This document shows positions 44,866 to 54,100 of a stretch of 64,000 bases of DNA, one piece after another. Source of the DNA: [Clostridium] citroniae WAL-17108 (lineage in GTDB: Bacteria; Bacillota; Clostridia; Lachnospirales; Lachnospiraceae). Below the pieces are notes generated by a model. It ran no database searches. It had not been told where the DNA came from and saw nothing but the letters and a program-made list of their open reading frames with translations. Location of the stretch: contig NZ_JH376420.1 of assembly GCF_000233455.1 (NCBI RefSeq), positions 1,663,429 through 1,727,428 on the forward strand, written 5' to 3'. The translations under genes and the position numbers were made by a program. Every line of letters begins with the position of its first letter. Positions within the stretch are counted from its first letter, which is position 1.

Positions 44866-46065
44866 TTATAATCTCCTCGCATCAAATAAGGATTCATATA
44901 TCCCAACCAGTTGCTTATAGTTATCTTCCGGTAGATATTTCGCTTCATAATCTACTCTTGCATTCATTCCCATTGTCTTACACATCTCGGGATTCTCCCA
45001 CATCATTTTTATTGTTTGGACAAATCCCTGCGTGTCACCAAGTCCCACCTTGAATCCATTGACACCATTTTTTATTGCCTCAACAGAAAAACCTAAATCA
45101 GTAGCAATTAATGCTTTGCCAAGGCTCTCCGTCTCGATTTCTACCATTGAGCAGCCTTCATACCAAATGGACGGAAAAACCACAAATTCTCCGCCCTTAA
45201 CAATACTTAAGCATTTATCATGCTGTGTATAGCCAAGGAAATAGATATTCTTCTTTTCATCTGCTAATGCCTTAAATTCTTCTTCAAGCGGGCCTCCCCC
45301 CATAACCACAAGCGGAATGTCCGGCAACTGTTCCCAAATTTCAATCAGAACACGAACGCCTTTTTCCTCTCCAATACGACCATAGAAAACCGCGTATCTT
45401 TCTGGCAGACCACCTACCTCAACAGTTTTCGAATTCACTTCAATATCTGGGACAAAGTTGTATTTTAGAGCAATTTTCCGTTCATCAAAGCCGATCTTTT
45501 CAAGCAGACTTATCTGGTTTTCATTCAGACAAATGTATCTGTCAATTTGCTTATAAAAGCTTTTCCGGATACGATGATACTTAAAAATGCAGGCCACAAT
45601 TAAACTCTGAACGCGGCTTCCCTTAAAACAGCCATATTTACACATTCTCAAATAATGCCCATCTCCGCACGCATTGCAAAGTTGCGTTCCACGCAAGGAT
45701 GTCGAACACGGGCATATAAAACGTGTATCATGGAGTGTTGCAACAACCGGTACTCCGCAGCGTTTAGCAGCATACAGAATAGACGGAGAAAGTAACGGGA
45801 AGAATGTATGAACATGTACAATGTCAGGCTTTTCTTTTTTTATTAACTCCTGTACAACATTATAATTTTTGAAAGACCACAACATCCCAAAGGTTAATTT
45901 TATCTTTCCAATTATACCTACAGAATCAAACTCATCATTAGAGACCGTATAACGAATTACTGTATTTTCATGTTGTTCCAGCAATGCCGTCTCACTTTTA
46001 TACACCTGATCATCTCCGCTTGATGAACCTTTTCGGTGATAGTTATGTATCGCAAGTATCTTCAT
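44866..46065 (-). CDS. Glycosyltransferase family 4 with Cys-rich insert
   Basis: A 399-residue GT-B enzyme: NYHRKGSSSGDDQVYKSETA at the start, PDIVHVHTFFPLLSPSI, then YAVFYGRIGEEKGVRVLIEI, VVMGGGPLEEEF and FPSIWYEGCSMVEIETESLG, all classic GT4. Between residues 117 and 145 there is a Cys cluster (CPCSTSLRGTQLCNACGDG; MCKYGC) with seven Cys, typical of a subgroup and probably binding zinc. The sugar is unknown. It is the second gene of the AT-rich cassette. Confidence 0.92.
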   Translation of the reverse strand: MKILAIHNYHRKGSSSGDDQVYKSETALLEQHENTVIRYTVSNDEFDSVGIIGKIKLTFGMLWSFKNYNVVQELIKKEKPDIVHVHTFFPLLSPSILYAAKRCGVPVVATLHDTRFICPCSTSLRGTQLCNACGDGHYLRMCKYGCFKGSRVQSLIVACIFKYHRIRKSFYKQIDRYICLNENQISLLEKIGFDERKIALKYNFVPDIEVNSKTVEVGGLPERYAVFYGRIGEEKGVRVLIEIWEQLPDIPLVVMGGGPLEEEFKALADEKKNIYFLGYTQHDKCLSIVKGGEFVVFPSIWYEGCSMVEIETESLGKALIATDLGFSVEAIKNGVNGFKVGLGDTQGFVQTIKMMWENPEMCKTMGMNARVDYEAKYLPEDNYKQLVGIYESLFDARRL

Positions 46066-46098
46066 ACCTTATCCAAATCCTATTCTTTTCAAATTTTA

Positions 46099-47361
46099 CT
46101 ACTTGCAAAATTTTTCCTCGTACCGTTTGCAAATATACTCCCAGCTGTACGCTTCTCTTATCCTCTTCTTGGCTTTCGCTCCAAGCTCTTCTATACTCTC
46201 TCTACTCATCCCATCAGCCTTATCAATCAGATTCGCCAGGTTCCCGTTACTCTTACTCCAGTACAGCGCACTGTTTTCAGCCACCTCTTTATTGAAACCA
46301 ACGTTCAATAGCAGGTTCAAATCAGTGCTTCCCAGAGCTTCGAGCAGCGATGGATTTGTGCCACCGACCTCGTGTCCGTGTAAATATCCGTAGGCATTCT
46401 CTCGAATCTTCATGAGAAGTTCTTGATCATAAACAGTACCAACGAATTTAATTCTTTTATCGACTCTGAAATGCAGTTTACTCTCCAATTCATTGAGGAA
46501 CTTCTGATTAATATTCGTTATGATTACAAAGTTCCGCATACTCTTACTCTTCATAAACTCTGCTATCATCGTTTCATAGTTATTTTCTGGCACAAACCTC
46601 CCAACGACAAGATAATAGTCTTTAGCTGTCAAGCCTGTTCTCTCATACCAGTCTAAGAGTTGCTCACTGTCATCCATCAGCTTACTTTTGCGAGTCTCTG
46701 CTCCGTAAGCAATAAATGTAGTTTTGGGATCTTTTCCCTCTATTCCATTGCCGCATTTACCGTCATAACACTTATGTATATACTTCTCAATTGTCACAGA
46801 ATCACAGATAACAAGATCAGACCATTTCACCATCATGGCCTCAGACTCTTTCCAGTATTTTCGTACCAGTGCGCTCCACTTAGCTCTCTTCCATTCATGA
46901 CCATCGGGATTTAGGTATACCTTCCCGCCAAGTTTGTGGATTTCCTGATAGTAGTGCTTCATGAACGGTCCGATGCGGCAAGCCATGATATATACAATTG
47001 GATGCTTAATCTGCTGTTCCTTTATAATCTCACAGCACTGTTTCAGAGCCACCACATCATAATAAACGGCCTGTGCAGGCCCCAGCTTTTGCGGAATGTT
47101 GATCTTGAAACAATGGGCATTGTTATAGGTAAACTCTACCACCTGACCAGTCGTCTGCCCGTCTTTATCCATACATTCCACTTTATCCGTAACACCAGAT
47201 AAAGACCGCTCATCCATACAGCCATCACCATTGGCCTTACAAGCCACATGATATTTTATATTTTTATTATTTTGGTGATATTCTGTGAGCTTGTTGATGA
47301 AAGTCTCATATCCACCATATGCGCCTAACGACTTTGCTCCTACCAGGAAAACGTGCTGCAT
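46099..47361 (-). CDS. DUF1972-type glycosyltransferase (rhamnosyltransferase-like)
   Basis: A 420-residue protein of the DUF1972 plus GT4 group, to which the streptococcal beta-1,4-rhamnosyltransferases (Cps2T/WchF) belong. Landmarks: VGAKSLGAYGGYETFINKL at the start, YLNPDGHEWKRAKWSALVRK near residue 155, YYLVVGRFVPENNYETMIAE near 250 and HGHEVGGTNPSLLEALGSTD near 335. In known loci this enzyme adds the second sugar after the priming transferase, which fits its position as first gene of the cassette. Rhamnose as donor is inferred. Confidence 0.9.
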   Translation of the reverse strand: MQHVFLVGAKSLGAYGGYETFINKLTEYHQNNKNIKYHVACKANGDGCMDERSLSGVTDKVECMDKDGQTTGQVVEFTYNNAHCFKINIPQKLGPAQAVYYDVVALKQCCEIIKEQQIKHPIVYIMACRIGPFMKHYYQEIHKLGGKVYLNPDGHEWKRAKWSALVRKYWKESEAMMVKWSDLVICDSVTIEKYIHKCYDGKCGNGIEGKDPKTTFIAYGAETRKSKLMDDSEQLLDWYERTGLTAKDYYLVVGRFVPENNYETMIAEFMKSKSMRNFVIITNINQKFLNELESKLHFRVDKRIKFVGTVYDQELLMKIRENAYGYLHGHEVGGTNPSLLEALGSTDLNLLLNVGFNKEVAENSALYWSKSNGNLANLIDKADGMSRESIEELGAKAKKRIREAYSWEYICKRYEEKFCK

Positions 47362-48401
47362 AATTTCATCCTCAGTTCTCTGCCTTTTTGTTCGTCTTGA
47401 TTTTTTAAAATCCTCTGTCTGTTTCTGATATTCGTTCTATCTATCCTTTGTCACAATTAACTTCCCATTCTGCATAGACCTGTCTTCCCTCTGATATTTT
47501 CACATTCGGCGTAGACAACCGAATCTAACTTTTCTGCGAACAATCCTCTGCATCCGAAAAGCCAAAACTTAAAATTTCGTATAGACCCTTCTTAACGAAC
47601 ACATCATCCATAGACTTGACAAGGGGAGGATAATTTAATTACAATATTAACCATAGTCTACGTCAATTAACCGTTTTCCCTCAGTGTCAGATAATTCTCA
47701 TCTGTGCTCATTCATAAGCCTATGTGATATTATCAATAGCAAAATCTCAGGAAAGCGCATAAATAAGACGTTTTTTATCCTTATCATTCGAGTTTTATGA
47801 TGACTGCACTCTCTAACGCCATTACTTCAGATAACAATAAAAACCTAAGTCTGCACAATACATTTTGCATCCCTAACAGCTCATGATGTTATCATTAAGG
47901 AGAATCTGGACAAAATTTCGCGTTATAAAAACCTATCATGATAGCTACGCAAAGATATCTCTACCACGCATTTCATACTAATAGACAATTGTCTCTAATT
48001 ATCGGCATGATATTTTTTGTCGACATGCACCAAAAACAAGCACTAAAAATATCGCGTAGACATTAGTATAACAACGATTAATAAGTACACTCTATTTCTC
48101 ATACCTGCGACATTACATTCTCTTTTGAATGAAGGATCATAGCCTTCTTCAAATGTACTTAAAGCACCCATTATCGTGTAAATTGCATTACTCTATGTAT
48201 CTAATTCCAATCGCGAACACATCATTGATGTTCATCAAAATAACCCCGAACGAAGTCTTGAACTTTTTATCTCATTAAGTGTCCTCATAGTATTTTTTAT
48301 TGCTATCGTTAATAAGCAATCAGATTCATAGAATACTAAACCACATTTTACAGTGCTCCTATTCCCCCTCAAATAATTGTTCTTATTTGCCCCAACCACT
48401 C
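47362..48401. other. 1-kb AT-rich stretch without a recognisable gene
   Basis: No open frame longer than about 50 codons with a ribosome site on either strand. It separates the conserved half of the EPS locus from the variable cassette. I see neither a strong terminator nor clear protein remnants; it may be decayed DNA, a long untranslated leader or a recombination border. Confidence 0.5.
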
Positions 48402-49832
48402 CTACATAGACCCCTTCTTATCAAAAACCACCCAAACCGTCTTAAACAAGGTCCTTATATCCAGCCCAATACTCCAATCCGTAATATAGTCCCTGTCCAG
48501 CTGGACGACTTCCTCAAAGTCCGTTATCTCGCTTCTTCCGCTCACCTGCCACATTCCGGTGATCCCTGGCTTGATACTCAGCCTGGCTCGGTGATGCAGG
48601 TCGTACTTCTCCCATTCATCCACGGTGGGAGGCCTGGTGCCTACCAGGCTCATATCACCCTTTAGCACATTCCAGAACTGGGGGAACTCATCAATAGAGT
48701 ATTTTCTGATAAAGTTCCCGATTCCCTTTGCTCCGCCGATGATCCGGGGATCGTTCTCTATTTTAAACATCATCCCGCCCTGTACGCGGTTCTGACTCAT
48801 TAATTCCTTTTTGCGCTCCTCAGCATCCATATACATGCTTCGGAATTTATATAACTTAAACTTTTTTCCGTTCTTTCCGATCCGGACTTGGGAAAAAAAT
48901 ATTGGTCCCGGCGACTGGACGTAGATGCAGGGCGCCACTATAACAAACAGCATGCCTGTTAATACACATCCCACGATCCCTCCCGCGATATCCATGGCCC
49001 GTTTGAAAAACGCCTGTCTCCATGAAGCCATGTTGATGTTGCTGGTCAACACCGTATAGGTTCCCAAGCGCTCCACGTGCTGGATCTGGCCCTTCAGCCT
49101 TCCCATCTCGATCAGCTTCAAATGAACGGTAACTCCCATGTCTATAAAGCAGTCCATCAACTCCTGGGGCAGCGGCATCTTCTTGGGAAGATTGACAAAT
49201 ACCTCATCCACCCACTCCCGGCACACATACTCGGCAACGGAATCGCTGTTAGCAACAACTTCCACACCATTAATCCTCTGTCCGGCCCAATCCGCATCCA
49301 ATAACGTGACGCCCACAATACGGAAACACTCATAATTGTTCTGGCGGATATTCTCAACCACTTCCTCCACCATATCCTTGGATGTAAGGATCAGAAGGGA
49401 ACGCTTTCCCTTTCCTTCATTTCCTCTTATAAAAAGGTATTTCTTCCAAAGAATCCTTGCTCCGTAGGATAACACGACATAGAAAATGCCGGTCATTACC
49501 AACATAATTCTGGAATATTCCTCCCCTTGCTGAGTCGCAAACAGATAAAAGGCGGCAATAAGTACCACCAGGCATACATGCTTGACAGCCGAAATCAGTT
49601 CCTTAAAATATCCTCGTTTCAGCACATTCTTAAAGCTCTCGCCAAAAAATGTAACAAATATCTGAATGAACAGAAATACAAACACCATGTTGCGGTACAA
49701 CTGGCTTTCGTATGGCCAGTGAAGCCCATGACGCACAAAATACGCTGCAACATATGCAAGCTGCAGACACAACGCATCTATCAAAGTAAAATCCAGATGC
49801 TTCATCCAGCCCTTATCCGCTTTTCGATACAT
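48402..49832 (-). CDS. Priming sugar-phosphate transferase (polyprenyl glycosylphosphotransferase)
   Basis: A 476-residue WbaP/CpsE-type enzyme starting the repeat unit on undecaprenyl phosphate. Four N-terminal helices, a CoA-binding-like middle (LLILTSKDMVEEVVENIRQN), one more helix, and the catalytic C-terminal domain: FFKRAMDIAGGIVGCVLTG, PIFFSQVRIGKNGKKFKLYK with FRSMYMDAEERK, SIDEFPQFWNVLKGDMSLVG with TRPPTVDEWEKY, and KPGITGMWQVSGRS. The first sugar is probably a hexose-1-phosphate (glucose or galactose). Confidence 0.95.
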   Translation of the reverse strand: MYRKADKGWMKHLDFTLIDALCLQLAYVAAYFVRHGLHWPYESQLYRNMVFVFLFIQIFVTFFGESFKNVLKRGYFKELISAVKHVCLVVLIAAFYLFATQQGEEYSRIMLVMTGIFYVVLSYGARILWKKYLFIRGNEGKGKRSLLILTSKDMVEEVVENIRQNNYECFRIVGVTLLDADWAGQRINGVEVVANSDSVAEYVCREWVDEVFVNLPKKMPLPQELMDCFIDMGVTVHLKLIEMGRLKGQIQHVERLGTYTVLTSNINMASWRQAFFKRAMDIAGGIVGCVLTGMLFVIVAPCIYVQSPGPIFFSQVRIGKNGKKFKLYKFRSMYMDAEERKKELMSQNRVQGGMMFKIENDPRIIGGAKGIGNFIRKYSIDEFPQFWNVLKGDMSLVGTRPPTVDEWEKYDLHHRARLSIKPGITGMWQVSGRSEITDFEEVVQLDRDYITDWSIGLDIRTLFKTVWVVFDKKGSM

Positions 49833-49887
49833 TTTTTCCCACCACTCTTTTCCTCAAACCCCTGCTCCCTGTCCTATCCCTGTAGAA

Positions 49888-49920
49888 CCGGGTACACGGC
49901 TTTATCAGTCATGTACCCCG
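49888..49920 (-). terminator. Hairpin between the secreted protein gene and the priming transferase
   Basis: CCGGGTAC (49888-49895) pairs with GTACCCCG (49913-49920); no T-tract. Possibly partial attenuation. Confidence 0.4.
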
Positions 49921-49940
49921 GCCTGCATTTCTTCATGCTT

Positions 49941-50642
49941 TTAGTTCTTGTAAACTACGGATAATGTGCCAGATCCTGGAACATTAACAGCTACGGTCTT
50001 GGTAACCGGGTCCACCTTAAGGGCTGGAATCAGCTGCCACTGGCCGGTAGCGTTGTCGTAGAACAGTACCTGTACGTTAGCCAGGTTATCAACCAGGTTT
50101 GGAACATATAGGGATACTTCTACTGCACCTGTCTTAACAGCGCCTGTGTTTGCATCCATGGTAACGATGGCATGGGTGCCTGTCAGTGCGTTGTATCCGG
50201 TCAGGTCAAGGTTCTGTACAGCTTCTGTTAATGGCTTACCTGCATTGATATTGTTGATTGCAGATACTACATTCTCAGGAAGACCTACTGTTGCTGCTGT
50301 GCTTGCAGCAAATCCAACTGCTGTGTCGCCGATTACGGCCTGTCCCTTGGAGTTGGTTGTTACCTGCTGGCCTGTTGTGGTCACAGTGTCTACTGCAACA
50401 CCGATCGTGCTGCCTGCTGGGCTTGCACTGGTGGTTGCTCCTGTGGTCTTGACGCCAGAGGGTGATACAGTTACTGTGGTGTTGGAACTGTTGGTTGTAG
50501 TGTTGGTTGTAGTTGTTGCAACAGAACCGGAATCAAGTCCGATGCTGCCGTCACTGGATGAACTTCCTGCTGCAAATGCCCATACCGGCTGTGAAGCCAG
50601 GGCTGCTGCCAGAACCAACGCTGCTACGTATTTCTTTTTCAT
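49941..50642 (-). CDS. Secreted Ser/Thr-rich protein in the EPS operon
   Basis: A 233-residue exported protein: signal peptide KKKYVAALVLAAALASQPVW ending AFAAG, then a Ser/Thr/Asn-rich stretch (SVATTTTNTTTNSSNTTVTV), a VGLPENVVSAINNINAGKPL helix region and a C-terminal beta-rich domain (VEVSLYVPNLVDNLANVQVL, VAVNVPGSGTLSVVYKN). The longest frame runs to 50777, but AAAGGAGAGG lies before ATG 50642 and only this start gives a signal peptide. No family known to me; placed between the LCP ligase and the priming transferase, it may be a surface protein that interacts with the polymer. Confidence 0.82.
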   Translation of the reverse strand: MKKKYVAALVLAAALASQPVWAFAAGSSSSDGSIGLDSGSVATTTTNTTTNSSNTTVTVSPSGVKTTGATTSASPAGSTIGVAVDTVTTTGQQVTTNSKGQAVIGDTAVGFAASTAATVGLPENVVSAINNINAGKPLTEAVQNLDLTGYNALTGTHAIVTMDANTGAVKTGAVEVSLYVPNLVDNLANVQVLFYDNATGQWQLIPALKVDPVTKTVAVNVPGSGTLSVVYKN

Positions 50643-50769
50643 ATCCTTCACCTCTCCTTTCTTCTCTCCTAAAGAGTTTTTTATATTCAATAAACAGCAT
50701 GTTTCCACACTGGATATTGCGCCTTTGTGTTTCCCGCTTATCACTTGCCTGATTCTTGCTTCCCGCAAC

Positions 50770-51843
50770 TTACTCAAGCTCGCGGTAAAACAGTTCCAAT
50801 ATAACCGGGGTCAATGCATCTTTGTCCGCATAGAACTCATCATATCTTGGGGTTACTACCCCCTCACCCGGAACCGTGTAGAAATCTTCATCACTTAGCT
50901 TTCCATTCCCCACTGCATCCATTGCAATCTTGAGATACTGGTCTTTGGCCATATTGGTCACCATGTAGTCCTGGACCTTGTCGAACAGCCTGACCACCAG
51001 TCCGTTGTCGTGGGAAGCCCCCTTTTGTACGGTTTCAAAAAAGCTTTTGATATACTGCTGCTGCTGGTCCATGCGGAACAATGCCGAATGGTCCACATGG
51101 ATATCCCTGAACCGGACAAATATCTCCGCCTGCTTTCCTTTAAGGGTTACTGTTTCCCCTTTGATCAGGGCCGGATCCCGTTTCTCCATCCCATCTGTCT
51201 CTATGGTCACGGAAACGCCCCCCACCTCGTCATTGAGCATTGAAATGGCGCTGGTATCAGCTGCCAGGTACCACTCTATTTTCAGGCCTCCAAGAAGCCC
51301 TGATACCGCCTCCACCATGTATTCACAGCTTTTTTCCCTGCCATCGCCGTATGCGTAGGCCAGGTTCAGGTGCTGCAGGTCCTTGCCCAGCTCATTGCCG
51401 CTTAGATCTGTCAGGGTAATATCTGTCATGGTGTCCCTGGGGATCATAAGTATTTTCAGTGTGTTGCGCACCGTGTCCTGGGCAATGAGGAACAGTCCAT
51501 CGGCCTGTCCTCCGAATCCGGTGGTGGTCTTTTCTGTCATCTCGCCGGCCCGGTCCACACCCATGCACAGAATGGCTTTTACATAGCTGTTGCGCCTGTA
51601 TTTCCTGCCGTTGTATGTAACGATATCGCCGCTGAACAGGTATGTGTCGTTCTGATCCCCTGACTGTCCCCCGGACTGGTTTGCAGACTGGGCAGCGTAG
51701 TTCCTGGCCGCAATCTCTGCTTCTATGGCTTTTCTCTGCCGGTACAGTCCGATGCCTGCCCAGATAAAAGCCACAATAGCCAGTGCCGCGATCCCGATTC
51801 CAATGCGGTAAACGGTAGTTCTATGGTTTCTCAGCCAACTCAT
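50770..51843 (-). CDS. LytR-CpsA-Psr (LCP) family protein
   Basis: A 357-residue membrane-anchored LCP protein, the family that transfers lipid-linked polysaccharide onto peptidoglycan. N-terminal helix IGIGIAALAIVAFIWAGIGL, a Gln/Ser-rich stalk, and the LCP core with conserved Asp/Arg positions: CMGVDRAGE, GGQADGLFLIAQD, ILMIPRDTMTDI, HLNLAYAYGDG and EIFVRFRDI. Its ATG overlaps the kinase stop (51840-51843), so the two are coupled. It should attach the EPS to the wall, making it capsule-like. Confidence 0.93.
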   Translation of the reverse strand: MSWLRNHRTTVYRIGIGIAALAIVAFIWAGIGLYRQRKAIEAEIAARNYAAQSANQSGGQSGDQNDTYLFSGDIVTYNGRKYRRNSYVKAILCMGVDRAGEMTEKTTTGFGGQADGLFLIAQDTVRNTLKILMIPRDTMTDITLTDLSGNELGKDLQHLNLAYAYGDGREKSCEYMVEAVSGLLGGLKIEWYLAADTSAISMLNDEVGGVSVTIETDGMEKRDPALIKGETVTLKGKQAEIFVRFRDIHVDHSALFRMDQQQQYIKSFFETVQKGASHDNGLVVRLFDKVQDYMVTNMAKDQYLKIAMDAVGNGKLSDEDFYTVPGEGVVTPRYDEFYADKDALTPVILELFYRELE

Positions 51844-52589
51844 GCCTCTGCCTTCTCGTATTTTTCATATTTCCCGTATTTTCCATATTTGCCGTACTTG
51901 GAGTATTTTCCATATTTACCGTAACGGCTGTAGTATTTGCTGTAATAACCGTTCCGCTCCATGCTCACTTTGTTGAGCACAACTCCCAGGATACGGCAGC
52001 CGCTCTTTTCCAGCTGTCCTTTTACCCTTTGCTCCAAACGGTAGCTGATGCAGCCGCTTTCCACCACCATCACGGCACCATCGCACTGTCTGGCCACAAT
52101 GGCCCCATCGATCAGGTTTGCCATGGGCGGGGTATCTATGATCACGTAATCGTATGTCTTTTTCAGTTCCTGGACCATCTGTTCAAACAGATCCTCCTCC
52201 AGAAGCTCCGCCGGATTAGGTGAATACGGTCCCGCGAATACCATGCTCAGGTTCTCCACATTTGTATCATAGAGCACGTCCGCCAGCGTTTTCTGGCCGC
52301 TTAGATACTGGGACAGTCCATAAACCTCCGTCTCCAGCTGGTACCTGGATACCAGTACGGATTTTCTTATATCCGCATCAATCATCACTACCTTTTTCCC
52401 GATCTGGGCAAGGGAGGCGGCCATTGCAAATGTGATGTCGCTCTTTCCCTCATCGGGAAGGGAGCTGGTCAGCATAATGGTCCTGATACCGTTTCCGCAA
52501 AACTGTATATTGGTCCTCAGGGTCTTGATCGCCTCATTGTAGTGATAATCGTCCTTCATATCCCTGTTTAATGTTATGATCTGTTTCAT
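51840..52589 (-). CDS. cpsD: CpsD/CapB family BY-kinase
   Basis: A 249-residue bacterial tyrosine kinase. Walker A SSLPDEGKSDITFAMAA, Walker A' VVMIDADIRKS, Walker B YVIIDTPPMANL. The C-terminus is a striking Tyr cluster, YYSKYYSRYGKYGKYSKYGK and further KYGKYEKYEK, about 13 Tyr in 35 residues, the autophosphorylation tail, encoded by short DNA repeats (51860-51950). It works with Wzz (activator) and CpsB (phosphatase) to control chain length and export. Both ends overlap neighbours by ATGA. Confidence 0.95.
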   Translation of the reverse strand: MKQIITLNRDMKDDYHYNEAIKTLRTNIQFCGNGIRTIMLTSSLPDEGKSDITFAMAASLAQIGKKVVMIDADIRKSVLVSRYQLETEVYGLSQYLSGQKTLADVLYDTNVENLSMVFAGPYSPNPAELLEEDLFEQMVQELKKTYDYVIIDTPPMANLIDGAIVARQCDGAVMVVESGCISYRLEQRVKGQLEKSGCRILGVVLNKVSMERNGYYSKYYSRYGKYGKYSKYGKYGKYGKYEKYEKAEA

Positions 52590-53368
52590 GACGCTCTACC
52601 GCCCTTCTTTTTCCTTGATTTTCCAGTTCCCGTCTTGGGCTTTGACTTTCCCGAGATCATGGCTTCCTTGTCCTCAGGCTTTTCCCCTTCTCTCTCAGGC
52701 ACGGAAGCCAGGACGGAGAGTCCCAGATACTTGGTTACGTCCTCCTCGGTACGGATGGTGTCGTTCATCACTACCTGGACCGTGATCAGGCCGCAGATCA
52801 GCACCGCACCCAGCAAGCCGCCGATCAATGCATTCTTGGCATTGCTGGGGCTGGATTTAAGGACAGGCACCTCGCCCTCCTCAATGAGTTTGGGCGGAAC
52901 CATTTCCATGATATCTCCAATGTAGTCTGACGACACGGTTGCGATCTTGTCCGCGATCATCTTTGCCATGTTGGGATCCGGGTCTTCCACGGAAATGGAA
53001 AGGATACGCGTATCCTGGGGATTGTCAATGGTGACCTTTTCTTTCAAATCTTTGTATGTAAGGCCCAGTTCCATCTCATCGATCACCTGGTTTAACACCC
53101 TGCGGCTGGTGACGATTATCTTATAATCCTTGGTCAGCTGGCTGCCGATCTGCAGATCTGCCAGTGAAGTCAGCGTGGTCTCCTTGGAAAGGATGTAGAC
53201 CATGGCTGTGGATTTGAACTGCGGTGTAAGGACAAACTTGCTGAACGCCCCTGCAACGCCTCCAAACAGCACGATAACGCCCAATATGATCCATATCCGG
53301 CGCCGGAACTCCCTCAGCAGTTCCAAGAGGTCGATCTCTATCTCGTCATCATCAAAATTCTTTTCCAT
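52586..53368 (-). CDS. cpsC: Wzz/CpsC-type chain-length regulator
   Basis: A 260-residue polysaccharide co-polymerase with two membrane helices (WIILGVIVLFGGVAGAFSKF near residue 32; NALIGGLLGAVLICGLITVQ near 180) flanking an extracellular part with TPQFKSTAMVYILSKE and RILSISVEDPDPNMAKMIAD. The cytoplasmic tail is unusually basic, SKPKTGTGKSRKKKGGRAS, possibly touching the kinase. It determines polymer length and activates CpsD. The stop overlaps the kinase start by 4 bp. Confidence 0.94.
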   Translation of the reverse strand: MEKNFDDDEIEIDLLELLREFRRRIWIILGVIVLFGGVAGAFSKFVLTPQFKSTAMVYILSKETTLTSLADLQIGSQLTKDYKIIVTSRRVLNQVIDEMELGLTYKDLKEKVTIDNPQDTRILSISVEDPDPNMAKMIADKIATVSSDYIGDIMEMVPPKLIEEGEVPVLKSSPSNAKNALIGGLLGAVLICGLITVQVVMNDTIRTEEDVTKYLGLSVLASVPEREGEKPEDKEAMISGKSKPKTGTGKSRKKKGGRAS

Positions 53369-53376
53369 ACCTATCC

Positions 53377-54099
53377 CTATTCTCCTGTTTTTCTTTTTTG
53401 TAGTATTTTGTCCGCATTGCTGCTAACCAGGGCTCTTACCTCATGTTCGCCCATATGTTTTTCCAGCCACCGGAGGGATTCCTCCATGTCCGGCTTCCTG
53501 TAATCCATTCGGTGCATGTCTGTGCCAAGCATATGGATTCTGCCCTCCGCCACCTGTCTGCGGCACCACCGCACATCCCGGTTCCATATGCCGTTTCCCT
53601 CCAGGCTGCTGTAATTCATCTGAAGCCTGCAGCCGCATTGGATCAACTCTTCCACCCCGTCCCCTTCCCTCAGGCAGAAATAGCGCTCCACGTGGGCGAT
53701 CACGGGTATGTATCTGGCCATGGTCATTTTCCTGACCGCCTGGTACAGGCTGTGGTAGGACACCTGGGGATCAAACTCCACCAACACATACCTGGTGTTC
53801 TCCAAGGTCAGGGCCTTTCCCTGCTTTAGGTTTTCCACCAGACCTTCATGGAAATATGTTTCCTGTCCCAAACCTGTCTTAAAATCCGGCGCGATCCTGC
53901 CTGCCTCCTCTGACAGCCTTTCAGCCAGCTCATATATCTGGGGCGGCAGCCCCCTTCTGGAATAGTGGGGCGTGGCTATGATACAGCGCGTTCCCTGTTG
54001 ATAAGCCGCCTCCAGCATCCTCCTGCTCTCGTCCCAATCCCTTGATCCATCATCGATTCCCGGCAGGATATGGGTGTGTATGTCAATGATTCCTGTCAT
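53377..54099 (-). CDS. cpsB: CpsB/CapC-type protein-tyrosine phosphatase (PHP fold)
   Basis: A 240-residue PHP-family manganese-dependent phosphatase that removes phosphate from the CpsD Tyr tail. Metal motifs: IDIHTHILPGIDDGSRDWDE at the start, CIIATPHYSRRG near residue 40, VIAHVERYFCL near 130 and LGTDMHRMDYR near 195. It lies 1 bp after the regulator gene and 8 bp before the Wzz gene, the usual order of Firmicutes EPS operons. Confidence 0.95.
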   Translation of the reverse strand: MTGIIDIHTHILPGIDDGSRDWDESRRMLEAAYQQGTRCIIATPHYSRRGLPPQIYELAERLSEEAGRIAPDFKTGLGQETYFHEGLVENLKQGKALTLENTRYVLVEFDPQVSYHSLYQAVRKMTMARYIPVIAHVERYFCLREGDGVEELIQCGCRLQMNYSSLEGNGIWNRDVRWCRRQVAEGRIHMLGTDMHRMDYRKPDMEESLRWLEKHMGEHEVRALVSSNADKILQKRKTGE

Positions 54100-54100
54100 G

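Noticed and set aside
50146..50898. 250-codon plus-strand Val/Ala/Pro-rich frame
   Set aside because: Antisense of the Thr/Ser-rich secreted protein; no ribosome site.
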